Notes under the pieces: model-generated
What the model was told of the DNA's origin: nothing
What the model saw: the letters and a program-made list of their open reading frames with translations, nothing else
Databases searched by the model: none
Shown here: positions 37,342 to 45,908 of the stretch, one piece after another
Layout of the letters: each line of letters opens with the position of its first letter
How positions within the stretch are numbered: position 1 is the first letter of the stretch
Origin: Salinisphaera sp040361255
GTDB taxonomy: Bacteria; Pseudomonadota; Gammaproteobacteria; Nevskiales; Salinisphaeraceae
DNA length: 64,000 bases
Assembly (NCBI RefSeq): GCF_040361255.1
Contig: NZ_APNG01000007.1
Location: 124,001 to 188,000 of the forward strand
Reading direction: 5' to 3'
Program-made: the position numbers and the translations under genes

Positions 37342-37454
37342 TCGCGGGCTTTAATTGGACGGGCCGGCAGTCTGCATCTGCCGGCCTTTCTGTTTAGAAT
37401 CAGATAAATGCTTTGTATTTCTCATCGCCTTTGTCACGCTGCGCGGGTGTCGCC

Positions 37455-38288
37455 GTGCAGTTGAGTGGCCGCGATCGAACGCTGGATCTGACCCGGCCTG
37501 CGGTGATGGGCATTCTCAATGTCACGCCGGATTCGTTTTCCGACGGCGGCGCCTATGTGGAAACCGAGCGCGCGATCGCTCATGCCCTGGCCATGGCCGA
37601 GCAGGGCGCTGCCGTTATCGATATTGGCGGCGAGTCCACGCGCCCCGGCGCGGCGCCGGTCGACGAGCACGAGGAGCTCGCACGCGTGCTACCGGTCATC
37701 GAAGGCCTGCGTGCGCAAAGCGATGTCTTCATTTCCGTGGATACGATCAAGGCGCGGGTAATGCGCGAAGCCTGTGCGGTCGGCGCCGACATGATCAACG
37801 ATGTCATGGCCTTGCAGGCGCCTGGGGCGATCGAGGCGGCACGCGACAGCGGTGCGGCGGTGTGTCTGATGCATATGCAGGGCGAGCCGCGCACCATGCA
37901 GTCCGCGCCCGTGTATGGCGATGTGGTCGCCGAGGTGCGTGACTTCTTGCAGGCCCGTGTCGAAGCCTGCCAGGCGGCGGGGATCGACAGGAATCGAATC
38001 TGTCTGGACCCCGGTTTCGGCTTTGGCAAGACGCTCGAACACAATCTCGAGCTCATGCGCCGTCTGAATGCCTTTGTCGCGTGCGACCTGCCGGTACTCG
38101 TGGGCGTGTCGCGCAAGTCCATGTTCGTGAAGCTGCATGGGCATGACGATATGGATAGTCGTATTCATGCCAGCGTCACCGCGGCCTTCTGGGCCGTGAC
38201 CCAGGGCGCGCGTATCATTCGCAGCCACGACGTGGCGCGAACAGTCGAGGCGCTGACGCTTGCCTCGGCGCTGACCGATAGCCCGTAA
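37455..38288 (+). CDS. folP: Dihydropteroate synthase
   Basis: FolP condenses p-aminobenzoate with dihydropterin pyrophosphate in folate synthesis and is the target of sulfonamides. The 277-residue TIM-barrel protein has both signatures: VMGILNVTPDSFSDGG and IDIGGESTRPGA, then DMINDVMALQ, LDPGFGFGKTLEHNLELM and VGVSRKSMF. The frame opens at 37413, but alignment to the family begins at a GTG (37455) that gives VQLSGRDRTLDLTRP. The ribosome-binding site is weak, so coupling to ftsH is possible. glmM follows after 22 bases. Confidence 0.95.
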   Translation: MQLSGRDRTLDLTRPAVMGILNVTPDSFSDGGAYVETERAIAHALAMAEQGAAVIDIGGESTRPGAAPVDEHEELARVLPVIEGLRAQSDVFISVDTIKARVMREACAVGADMINDVMALQAPGAIEAARDSGAAVCLMHMQGEPRTMQSAPVYGDVVAEVRDFLQARVEACQAAGIDRNRICLDPGFGFGKTLEHNLELMRRLNAFVACDLPVLVGVSRKSMFVKLHGHDDMDSRIHASVTAAFWAVTQGARIIRSHDVARTVEALTLASALTDSP

Positions 38289-38310
38289 ATCAAGAAAGGA
38301 AGACGCGATC

Positions 38311-39696
38311 GTGGCGCAGCGATATTTTGGAACGGACGGTATTCGCGGTGAGGTGGGCGAGTCGCCGCTGACACCGGATTTCGCGCTCAAACTGGGCTGG
38401 GCTGCAGGGCGCGTACTCGTGCGCCGACTCGGCGAACGCGGCGTGCCGGAAAGCGCCGGTGAGCGCGCCCAGGTGTTGATCGGCAAGGACACCCGCCTGT
38501 CTGGCTATATGTTCGAATCTGCCCTCGAGGCGGGTTTTGCCGCCGCGGGCGTGGATGTGCTGCTGGTGGGACCGTTGCCGACGCCGGCGATTGCCTATCT
38601 GGCGCGCACCTTTCGTGCGGGCGCAGGCGTAGTCATCAGCGCGTCGCACAACCCTTTTTCCGATAACGGTTTCAAGTTCTTTTCGCACTACGGCCAGAAG
38701 CTGGCCGATGAAGTGGAGGCGGAAATCGAAGCCGAGCTCGACCAGCCGTTGGTCTGTGTGGATTCCGATCGGCTGGGGCGCGCGCGGCGCGTGGAAAGTG
38801 CGCCGGGGCGCTATATCGAATTCTGCAAATCCACGGCACGCTTCGAAAACGGCGGCCTGTCGGGTCTGAAGCTCGTGATCGACTGTGCCCACGGGGCGAC
38901 CTATCACGTTGCGCCCGATGTGTTTCGCGAACTCGGCGCCCAGGTCAGCGTGATCGGCGCTGCTCCGGATGGGCTCAATATCAATCGCGATGTCGGCTCG
39001 ACCCATCCCAAAGGCCTGTCGGAGGCCGTGCGCGCGCATGGCGCCGATGTCGGCATCGCGCTCGACGGCGACGGCGACCGCTGCATCATGATCGATCACG
39101 AGGGCAATATCGTCGACGGCGACCAATTGCTCTACGTGATCGCGAACGCGCGCCGTGAGGCTGGCGAACTCCAGGGCGCGGTCGTCGGTACGCTCATGAG
39201 CAATCTGGGGCTTGCGCTGGCGTTCAAGCGCGACGGCGTCGAGTTCGAGCGCGCGAAAGTGGGCGATCGCTACGTTTTCGAGCGACTCAAGGCTCTGGGC
39301 GCGAATATCGGCGGCGAGTCGTCGGGCCATATTCTGTGCCTGGATCGCGCGACCACGGGCGACGGCATTGTCTCGGCATTGCAGGTGCTCGCAGCGATGG
39401 TCGCCAGCGGCGAGAGTCTGCAAACGCTGGTGCAGCCTGTCGACAAGTGTCCGCAGACACTGATCAACGTGCGTATTAACCGGGGCAGCGCGGATACGCT
39501 CATGCAGGACGCGCAGGTGGTTGCGGCCGTGCACGACGTCGAAAGTGCGTTGGGCGAGGAAGGTCGCGTATTATTGCGCCCCTCGGGCACCGAGCCGTTG
39601 CTGCGCGTGATGGTCGAAGGTACCGACGCGGCCGCGGTCGAGGACTGCGCCAACCGGCTCGCCGACAGCGTACGCCAGGCGGCAGCTGCGGCCTGA
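38311..39696 (+). CDS. glmM: Phosphoglucosamine mutase
   Basis: GlmM interconverts glucosamine-6-phosphate and glucosamine-1-phosphate for cell-wall and LPS synthesis. The GTG start at 38311 has AAAGGAAG upstream. The 461-residue product starts MAQRYFGTDGIRGEVGESPL and has the phosphoserine loop VVISASHNPFSDNG with Ser112, the Mg-binding ALDGDGDRCIMI, and the sugar-binding loop GGESSGHILC. The C-terminal phosphate-binding loop is RPSGTEPLLRVMVEG. Length and order are normal, and it sits in the conserved ftsH-folP-glmM-tpiA-secG series. Confidence 0.97.
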   Translation: MAQRYFGTDGIRGEVGESPLTPDFALKLGWAAGRVLVRRLGERGVPESAGERAQVLIGKDTRLSGYMFESALEAGFAAAGVDVLLVGPLPTPAIAYLARTFRAGAGVVISASHNPFSDNGFKFFSHYGQKLADEVEAEIEAELDQPLVCVDSDRLGRARRVESAPGRYIEFCKSTARFENGGLSGLKLVIDCAHGATYHVAPDVFRELGAQVSVIGAAPDGLNINRDVGSTHPKGLSEAVRAHGADVGIALDGDGDRCIMIDHEGNIVDGDQLLYVIANARREAGELQGAVVGTLMSNLGLALAFKRDGVEFERAKVGDRYVFERLKALGANIGGESSGHILCLDRATTGDGIVSALQVLAAMVASGESLQTLVQPVDKCPQTLINVRINRGSADTLMQDAQVVAAVHDVESALGEEGRVLLRPSGTEPLLRVMVEGTDAAAVEDCANRLADSVRQAAAAA

Positions 39697-39731
39697 GCGC
39701 GGCGGATACGACAACAAATGAAGGATACCCA

Positions 39732-40487
39732 ATGAGCCGTACGATGCTGATCGCAGGCAACTGGAAAATGAATGGCGACGCGGCACAGGTGGATGCGTTC
39801 GCCCGCGACGTCGCGGCCGGCGCGGCGAACATTTCTGCCGACATGCTCGTGTGTGTGCCGTTCGTCTATATCGAGCGCCTGGCGGCGGGTCTGGGCGACG
39901 CCTCGGTGGCGGTGGGTGCACAGAACGTGGCGGCCGAGGTCGAAGCCGGCGCCTTCACCGGCGAGGTCAACGGCGCGATGCTCGCGGATATCGGTTGTCG
40001 TTATGCCATCGTCGGCCATTCCGAGCGGCGCGCCCTCTACGGCGAAACCGATGCCGTGGTGGCCGCCAAGACCGACGCCGCGGTCGCCGCCGGGCTCACG
40101 CCGATCGTATGCGTTGGCGAAACGCTGGAACAGCGCGAAGCCGACCAGACCGAAGCGGTGCTCGCCGCGCAGATCGATGCGCTGTTTGCGCAGTGCGATG
40201 CGCGCACGCTCTCCGCGGTGGTGATTGCCTATGAACCGATTTGGGCGATCGGTACGGGGCGTTCTGCCTCGCCGGAACAGGCTCAGGCGGTTCATGCATT
40301 CCTGCGCGGACAAATCGCTGACAAGGATGCTACAATTGCCGAATCGGTTCTGCTGCTTTACGGCGGCAGCGTAAAGCCGGACAATGCCGCGGCGTTATTC
40401 GCCGGGGCGGACGTCGACGGCGCGCTGATTGGCGGCGCTTCGCTCAAGGCCGATTCATTCTTGGACATTGCGCGCGCGGCCGGTTAG
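39732..40487 (+). CDS. tpiA: Triosephosphate isomerase
   Basis: TpiA interconverts dihydroxyacetone phosphate and glyceraldehyde-3-phosphate. The 251-residue TIM barrel shows AGNWKMNGD (substrate lysine), the catalytic histidine in IVGHSERRALYGE, the catalytic glutamate in VIAYEPIWAIGTGRSASPEQ with loop 6, and the phosphate loop LLYGGSVKPDNAA and DGALIGGASL. The length is usual. It precedes secG by 26 bases in the conserved order. Confidence 0.97.
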   Translation: MSRTMLIAGNWKMNGDAAQVDAFARDVAAGAANISADMLVCVPFVYIERLAAGLGDASVAVGAQNVAAEVEAGAFTGEVNGAMLADIGCRYAIVGHSERRALYGETDAVVAAKTDAAVAAGLTPIVCVGETLEQREADQTEAVLAAQIDALFAQCDARTLSAVVIAYEPIWAIGTGRSASPEQAQAVHAFLRGQIADKDATIAESVLLLYGGSVKPDNAAALFAGADVDGALIGGASLKADSFLDIARAAG

Positions 40488-40513
40488 GCTCGCGCACGTT
40501 CACAGGCTCTGGC

Positions 40514-40993
40514 ATGGTTTATACAATACTGGTCGTCATCCAGGTCGTGGTTGCGTTGGCCCTGATTGGGCTGATCCTCGTGCAGCACGGCAAGGGTGCG
40601 GACGCGGGCGCTGCCTTTGGCAGCGGTGCATCGGGCACGGTTTTCGGGGCCAAGGGCTCGGCAAACTTCATGACCCGTGCGACCGGCGCGCTGGCTACGG
40701 TATTCTTTGCCATCAGTTTGACACTGGCCTATCTGATCAATGGTGCCAGCACGCCCACGGGCAGTGTCACCGATCAGGTTCAACAGCAGGCGCCGGGTTC
40801 GTCGCTGCTGTCGGATGGCAACAACAATGGCGTGGCCGGCGACGAAGTCGTCACCGGCGACACCACGGCGCCCGCCGCCGAAGATACGAACAAGGGCGCG
40901 TCGGCCGAACAGGGCTCGACGTCGCCGCAAGTACCGGCCGACAACGGTGATGACGCCGATGCGGCCGAACCCAGTGCGCAGGTGCCCGAGTAG
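40514..40993 (+). CDS. secG: Protein-export membrane protein SecG, long C-terminal tail
   Basis: SecG is the small subunit of the SecYEG translocon. The 159-residue product has two membrane segments (about 3-23 and 52-72) flanking the conserved LIGLILVQHGKGADAGAAFGS and GASGTVFGAKGSANFMTR. After about residue 80 it continues as a hydrophilic, alanine/aspartate/threonine-rich tail rich in acidic residues, making it about 50 residues longer than E. coli SecG (110). Such tails vary between species. A tRNA-Leu begins 23 bases after the stop and is probably cotranscribed. Confidence 0.93.
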   Translation: MVYTILVVIQVVVALALIGLILVQHGKGADAGAAFGSGASGTVFGAKGSANFMTRATGALATVFFAISLTLAYLINGASTPTGSVTDQVQQQAPGSSLLSDGNNNGVAGDEVVTGDTTAPAAEDTNKGASAEQGSTSPQVPADNGDDADAAEPSAQVPE

Positions 40994-41016
40994 GGCGCGT
41001 ACGGGTTCACGCTCAT

Positions 41017-41101
41017 GCCGACGTGGTGGAATTGGTAGACACGCTGTCTTGAGGGGGCAGTAGCGAGAGCTGTGCCGGTTCGAGTCCGGCCGTCGGCACC
41101 A
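41017..41101 (+). tRNA. tRNA-Leu (GAG)
   Basis: 85 bases including an encoded CCA. The acceptor arms are GCCGACG and CGTCGGC. The D-loop has GGAATTGGTAGACA, and the anticodon arm CTGTC-TTGAGGG-GGCAG places GAG at the anticodon. The long variable arm CAGTAGCGAGAGCTGTG is typical of class II tRNAs, and the T-arm is GCCGGTTCGAGTCCGGC. secG followed by tRNA-Leu is a conserved order. Confidence 0.96.
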
Positions 41102-41141
41102 TACAATTTGTCAGCGACGTGAGAGGCACGCCAGCGGCGAC

Positions 41142-42500
41142 ATGCGAGTCACGATCAAGAAAGGTCTGGATCTGCCAATCGGCGGTGCGCCCAGGCAGGT
41201 CATTCAGGATGCGTCGCCGGTCAGCCGCGTCGCGGTTGTCGGCACCGACTACCACGGCATGAAGCCGACCATGGCGGTTGCCGAAGGCGATCGGGTCAAA
41301 CTCGGCCAGCCGCTGTTCGAGGACAAGAAGACACCCGGGGTCATTTATACCGCCCCGGGCGCTGGCGAGGTGGTTGCGATCAATCGCGGCGCCAAGCGGA
41401 TGCTGCAGTCGGTGGTCATTCGTCTGGACGCCGACGCCAGCGCCGACGATGAAATCACCTTCGATACCCATACCCCCGAGAAGCTCGGCGAGCTCGATCC
41501 CGCGCGTGTTGAGCGCACGCTGATCGAATCCGGGTTCTGGACGGCGCTGCGTACACGCCCGTTCAGCAAGGTGCCGGCGCCGGGTACACGCCCGCGCTCG
41601 TTCTTCGTAACCGCGATCGACACCAACCCGCTGGCCGCCGACCCGGGCGTGATCGTCAATCAGCGCCGGTCGGATTTCGTCAACGGTCTGCGCGTGCTGT
41701 CCCGGCTTACCGACGGTTCGGTCTATATCTGTAAAGCGCCCGGGGCGGATATTCCCCAGCCCGGTGGCAGCCAGTTCGTAACCGCCGAATTCGAAGGCAA
41801 GCACCCGGCCGGGTTGGTCGGCACGCATGTGCATTTTCTCGACCCGGTGGGCGTGGACAGCTGTGTATGGCATCTGGGCTATCAGGATGTCATGGCCATT
41901 GGCGCGTTGTTCATCACCGGGCGTATTAACGTCGAGCGGGTCGTCGCGCTTTGTGGTCCCGCGGCATCGAATCCGCGCCTGCTTCGTACGCGTATGGGTG
42001 CGAGTACCGACGAGTTGTTGCACGACGAGATCGAGGGCGATGAAGTGCGCGCGATTTCGGGTTCGGTTCTATCCGGGCGGCGCGCGGCGGAGTGGGGCTC
42101 TTTCATGGGTCGCTACGACACCCAGCTCACATTGTTGCCGGAAAGCCGCGAACGGCCCTTCATGGGTTGGCTGATGCCCGGGCGTGATCGCTTTTCCAAG
42201 ATCAACGTATTCCTTTCGAGCCTGCTCAAGCCGGCGAGCTACAAGTTCAATACGTCACAAAACGGCAGTGCCCGTGCCATGGTGCCGATCGGCAACTACG
42301 AAGAAGTGATGCCGCTGGATATTCTGCCCACGCAGCTGCTGCGCGCATTGCTGGTGCGCGATACCGACAGCGCACAGGCACTGGGCGCGACAGAACTCGA
42401 CGAAGAGGATCTGGCGCTGCTGAGTTTCGTCGACGTCGCCAAATACGATTTCGGGCCGCACCTGCGTGCGAACCTCGACATCATCGAACGCGAGGGTTGA
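41142..42500 (+). CDS. nqrA: Na+-translocating NADH:quinone reductase subunit A
   Basis: NqrA is the peripheral subunit of the Na+-NQR pump and contributes to quinone binding. The 452-residue protein starts with the family sequence MRVTIKKGLDLPIGGAPRQV and continues LGQPLFEDKKTPGVIYTAPG and AINRGAKRMLQSVVIRLD, with GTHVHFLDPVGVDSCVWHLG in the middle. A first look at the quinone-reductase operon could suggest Rnf, but this N-terminus and the gene order A-F are those of Nqr. It begins 40 bases after tRNA-Leu, with a GAGAGG some 15 bases from the ATG. It is the first gene of nqrABCDEF. Confidence 0.97.
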   Translation: MRVTIKKGLDLPIGGAPRQVIQDASPVSRVAVVGTDYHGMKPTMAVAEGDRVKLGQPLFEDKKTPGVIYTAPGAGEVVAINRGAKRMLQSVVIRLDADASADDEITFDTHTPEKLGELDPARVERTLIESGFWTALRTRPFSKVPAPGTRPRSFFVTAIDTNPLAADPGVIVNQRRSDFVNGLRVLSRLTDGSVYICKAPGADIPQPGGSQFVTAEFEGKHPAGLVGTHVHFLDPVGVDSCVWHLGYQDVMAIGALFITGRINVERVVALCGPAASNPRLLRTRMGASTDELLHDEIEGDEVRAISGSVLSGRRAAEWGSFMGRYDTQLTLLPESRERPFMGWLMPGRDRFSKINVFLSSLLKPASYKFNTSQNGSARAMVPIGNYEEVMPLDILPTQLLRALLVRDTDSAQALGATELDEEDLALLSFVDVAKYDFGPHLRANLDIIEREG

Positions 42501-42504
42501 TGCC

Positions 42505-43764
42505 ATGGCGGGTTTGAGAGAAAGGCTGGATCGCTTGCATCCGCTGTTCGCCAAGGGCGGGCGGCTCGAGCGTTTCTATGCGCTGTACGAAATGGTGGAT
42601 ACGTTCCTCTATTCGCCGGCGGATACCACCCGCACGGCGCCGCATGTACGCGACGGGATCGACCTCAAGCGGGTCATGATCTATGTGTGGCTGGCGACCT
42701 TCCCCTGTATCTTCATGGCCTGCTGGAACACCGGTTTCCAGGCTAATCTCGCGATGGCGCAAATGGGTGTCGACAGCGTCGACAACTGGCGCCAGGTACC
42801 GTTGCATCTGTTCGGCGTCAGCCACGACCCGGACAGTTTCTGGGATAACTTCGTTCTCGGTTTCTGGTATTTCGCGCCGGTGTATTTCGTCACCTTCGTG
42901 GTCGGCGGGATCTGGGAGGCGCTGTTCGCCGCGGTTCGCAATCACGAAATCAACGAAGGGTTCTTCGCGACCTCGATTCTCTACACCCTGACGCTGCCGC
43001 CCGCGATCCCGCTATGGCAGGCCGCGCTGGGTATTACCTTCGGCATCGTGGTCGGCAAGGAAGTCTTCGGCGGTACCGGCAAGAACTTTCTCAACCCTGC
43101 GCTGACCGGACGCGCCTTCCTGTTCTTCGCCTTTCCGGCCTACATGTCCGGCGATAGCGTATGGACGGCGGTCGATGGCTGGTCTGCGGCCACACCGCTG
43201 GGCCTGGGCGCCAACGACGGCATGAGTGCAATCACCAGCCAGATCACCTGGTGGGATGCATTCGCAGGCGATATTCAGGGTTCGCTGGGTTCGACCTCCA
43301 CGCTCGCGATTCTTCTGGGCGCGGCGTTCCTGCTTTATACGCGGGTGGCGTCCTGGCGCATCATGGCCGGCTGCGTGGGTGGCCTAGTCGGTATTACCGT
43401 GCTGTTCAATCTTATCGGCAGCGATACCAACGCCATGTTCGCCATGCCGTGGTACTGGCATCTGGTGATTGGCGGGTTTGCCTTCGGCGCGGTCTTCATG
43501 GCGACCGACCCGGTCAGTGCATCGATGACCAATACGGGCCGGTTGATCTACGGCGCGCTGATCGGTGTGATGACCGGCCTCGTGCGCGTGGTCAATCCCG
43601 CGTTCCCGGAAGGCATCATGCTGGCGATTCTGTTTGGCAACATTTTTGCACCGCTTATCGACTATTTTGTCGTACAGGCGAACGTGCGTCGGCGCCAGAA
43701 ACGCCTGGCCGGGGCCAACGGCAGCCGCAACGCCAAGTCGGCCGAAACGGTCGCCGCGGAGTAG
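42505..43764 (+). CDS. nqrB: Na+-translocating NADH:quinone reductase subunit B
   Basis: NqrB is the large membrane subunit that carries a covalently bound FMN and part of the Na+ path. From the ATG at 42505 (419 residues) it shows a cytoplasmic N-terminus, then about ten membrane helices. The FMN attachment threonine is Thr230 in VDGWSAATPLG (the SxAT motif). GGTGKNFLNPALTGRAFLFF and FMATDPVSASMTNTGRLIYG are conserved. The TGA of nqrA is 4 bases upstream, so translation is probably coupled. nqrC follows after 3 bases. Confidence 0.97.
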   Translation: MAGLRERLDRLHPLFAKGGRLERFYALYEMVDTFLYSPADTTRTAPHVRDGIDLKRVMIYVWLATFPCIFMACWNTGFQANLAMAQMGVDSVDNWRQVPLHLFGVSHDPDSFWDNFVLGFWYFAPVYFVTFVVGGIWEALFAAVRNHEINEGFFATSILYTLTLPPAIPLWQAALGITFGIVVGKEVFGGTGKNFLNPALTGRAFLFFAFPAYMSGDSVWTAVDGWSAATPLGLGANDGMSAITSQITWWDAFAGDIQGSLGSTSTLAILLGAAFLLYTRVASWRIMAGCVGGLVGITVLFNLIGSDTNAMFAMPWYWHLVIGGFAFGAVFMATDPVSASMTNTGRLIYGALIGVMTGLVRVVNPAFPEGIMLAILFGNIFAPLIDYFVVQANVRRRQKRLAGANGSRNAKSAETVAAE

Positions 43765-43767
43765 ATC

Positions 43768-44577
43768 ATGGTAGGTATTGTCGGATTTTCGCGCGATGGG
43801 GTCGGCTACGTTGTCGCGGTCGCGCTCGCGGTCTGTCTGGTGTGTTCGGTTCTGGTCGCCTCGGCGGCGACTTTTCTCAAGCCCATGCAGACGGTGAATG
43901 CCAAGGCTGATCGGCGCAGCAACATTCTCGAGGTTGCCGGCTTGCCGAGCGGCCCCGATGTCGACGTGAATCAGGTCTTCAAGGATCGCATCGAAGCGCG
44001 CGTGGTGGATCTGTCCACTGGCGAGTATGTGCCGGACATGGAATCGGCCGAGTTCGATCAGCGTCGTGCGGCCTCCGATCCCGACACCAGCATCAAGATT
44101 CCGCGTTCGCAGGATATCGCCGATATCAAGCAACGCTCGAAATATGCCGAGGTCTATCTGGTCAACGACGAGCAGGGCAAACTCCAGACCATCGTGCTGC
44201 CGATCCATGGCTATGGTCTGTGGTCGACGATGTACGGCTTTCTCGCGCTCAAGCCGGACGCGAACACCGTCGAAGGCATCAAGTATTATGAACAGGGTGA
44301 AACGCCGGGCCTCGGTGCCGAAGTGGAGAACCCGCGCTGGCGCGCCAAATGGGACGGCAAGAAAGTCTACGGTGACGATGGCAACGTGGAGCTGAGCGTG
44401 ATCAAGGGCAGCGTCGGCAGCAACACGCCGAATGCCCAGTACAAGGTCGACGGGCTGTCCGGCGCGACGCTGACCAGCCGCGGCGTATCCAATACCATCC
44501 ACTACTGGCTGGGCGAAAACGGCTTCGAGCCGTACCTCGACAAGCTTCGCAGCGGCAAACTCTCGGCAGAGGGATAG
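43768..44577 (+). CDS. nqrC: Na+-translocating NADH:quinone reductase subunit C
   Basis: NqrC is anchored by one N-terminal membrane helix (about 10-34) and carries its covalent FMN on the periplasmic side. The attachment site is Thr234 in VDGLSGATLTSRGVSN (SGAT motif). GYGLWSTMYGFLALKPDANT and GETPGLGAEVENPRWRAKW are family features. The product has 269 residues, close to the usual 255-265. The FMN is attached by ApbE, whose gene lies downstream. nqrD follows after 2 bases. Confidence 0.97.
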   Translation: MVGIVGFSRDGVGYVVAVALAVCLVCSVLVASAATFLKPMQTVNAKADRRSNILEVAGLPSGPDVDVNQVFKDRIEARVVDLSTGEYVPDMESAEFDQRRAASDPDTSIKIPRSQDIADIKQRSKYAEVYLVNDEQGKLQTIVLPIHGYGLWSTMYGFLALKPDANTVEGIKYYEQGETPGLGAEVENPRWRAKWDGKKVYGDDGNVELSVIKGSVGSNTPNAQYKVDGLSGATLTSRGVSNTIHYWLGENGFEPYLDKLRSGKLSAEG

Positions 44578-44579
44578 AC

Positions 44580-45245
44580 ATGGCACAGAGTCAGGCTATG
44601 AAGGTGTTGACCGAACCGTTGGTCAACAACAATCCGATCGCGCTGCAGATTCTGGGCATATGCAGCGCGCTGGCGGTGACCAACCAGGTGGCTACCGCGC
44701 TGCTCATGAGTGTGGCGTTGACCGCGGTCACGGCCTGTTCGAACTTCTCGATCAGTCTGATCCGTAATCATATCCCCTCGAGTATTCGTATCATCGTGCA
44801 GATGACGATCATCGCCTCGCTGGTGATCGTGGTCGACCAGGTGCTCAAGGCCTTTGCCTATGACCTGGCCAAGTCGATGTCCGTGTTTGTCGGCCTGATC
44901 ATTACCAACTGCATCGTCATGGGGCGTGCCGAAGCCTTTGCCATGAAAGAGCCGCCGGGTCTGGCGTTTCTCGATGGCCTGGGCAACGGCCTGGGCTACA
45001 GCCTGATCCTGTTGCTGGTGGGCACGATTCGCGAACTGCTGGGTTCGGGATCGCTGCTGGGTTATCAGATTCTGCCCCTGGCCAGCGCGGGCGGCTGGTA
45101 TGTGCCGTTGGGCATCATGCTGCTGCCGCCGAGTGCGTTCTTTATCATCGGCTTTCTCATCTGGGGCCTGCGCAGCTGGAAACCGGAACAGAACGAAGAA
45201 GCCGATTACCAGATCCACCAGGTGCATCGCACCGAGATCGTCTAA
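44580..45245 (+). CDS. nqrD: Na+-translocating NADH:quinone reductase subunit D
   Basis: NqrD is a six-helix membrane subunit of the NQR pump, homologous to RnfE. The 221-residue protein includes NNPIALQILGICSALAVTNQ, SNFSISLIRNHIPSSIRIIV, the cysteine-containing GLIITNCIVMGRAEAFAMKE (iron-sulfur ligand region shared with NqrE), and LLPPSAFFIIGFLIWGLRSW. The length is normal. The start overlaps the nqrC end region closely. Confidence 0.97.
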   Translation: MAQSQAMKVLTEPLVNNNPIALQILGICSALAVTNQVATALLMSVALTAVTACSNFSISLIRNHIPSSIRIIVQMTIIASLVIVVDQVLKAFAYDLAKSMSVFVGLIITNCIVMGRAEAFAMKEPPGLAFLDGLGNGLGYSLILLLVGTIRELLGSGSLLGYQILPLASAGGWYVPLGIMLLPPSAFFIIGFLIWGLRSWKPEQNEEADYQIHQVHRTEIV

Positions 45246-45269
45246 GCACGGATCGACGAGGCATAGGAC

Positions 45270-45878
45270 GTGGAAAACTATCTCAGTATCCTGATCAAAT
45301 CGGTCTTCATCGAGAATCTGGCCTTGGCCTTCTTTCTCGGGATGTGCACCTTTCTGGCGCTGTCGAAGAAAATCTCGACCGCGATCGGCCTGGGCGTGGC
45401 GGTTATCGTCGTGCAAGGCCTGACCGTGCCGGTCAACAACCTGATCTACCAGCACCTGCTCAAGGAAGGCGCGCTGGCCTGGGCCGGTCTGCCGAATACC
45501 GATCTGAGCTTTCTCGGGCTGATCAGCTATATCGGCGTGATCGCCGCCATCGTACAGATACTGGAAATGTTTCTGGATCGGTTCGTGCCGGCGCTGTATG
45601 CGGCCCTGGGTATCTTTCTGCCGCTGATTACCGTGAACTGCGCGATCATGGGCGGTTCGCTGTTCATGGTCGAACGCGACTACGGCTTCGGCGAAAGTGT
45701 GACCTATGGTCTGGGCAGTGGCATCGGCTGGGCGCTGGCGATTGCGGCCCTGGCCGGCGTACGCGAAAAGCTCAAGTATTCCGATGTGCCGGACGGCCTT
45801 CAGGGGCTGGGCATCACCTTCATCACTGTGGGTCTGATGTCGCTTGGCTTCATGGCCTTTTCCGGTATCCAGCTCTAG
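45270..45878 (+). CDS. nqrE: Na+-translocating NADH:quinone reductase subunit E
   Basis: NqrE is the partner of NqrD in the membrane, homologous to RnfA. It starts with GTG (MENYLSILIKSVFIENLALA) after GAGG, and 202 residues is the usual length. Conserved segments are FFLGMCTFLALSKKISTAIG with the cluster-ligand cysteine, and FLPLITVNCAIMGGSLFMVE with the second cysteine. Both membrane-buried cysteines pair with those of NqrD to hold an iron centre in known structures. Confidence 0.97.
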   Translation: MENYLSILIKSVFIENLALAFFLGMCTFLALSKKISTAIGLGVAVIVVQGLTVPVNNLIYQHLLKEGALAWAGLPNTDLSFLGLISYIGVIAAIVQILEMFLDRFVPALYAALGIFLPLITVNCAIMGGSLFMVERDYGFGESVTYGLGSGIGWALAIAALAGVREKLKYSDVPDGLQGLGITFITVGLMSLGFMAFSGIQL

Positions 45879-45908
45879 ATAGGCGGCTTTGCGAGAACGT
45901 GAGAACTC

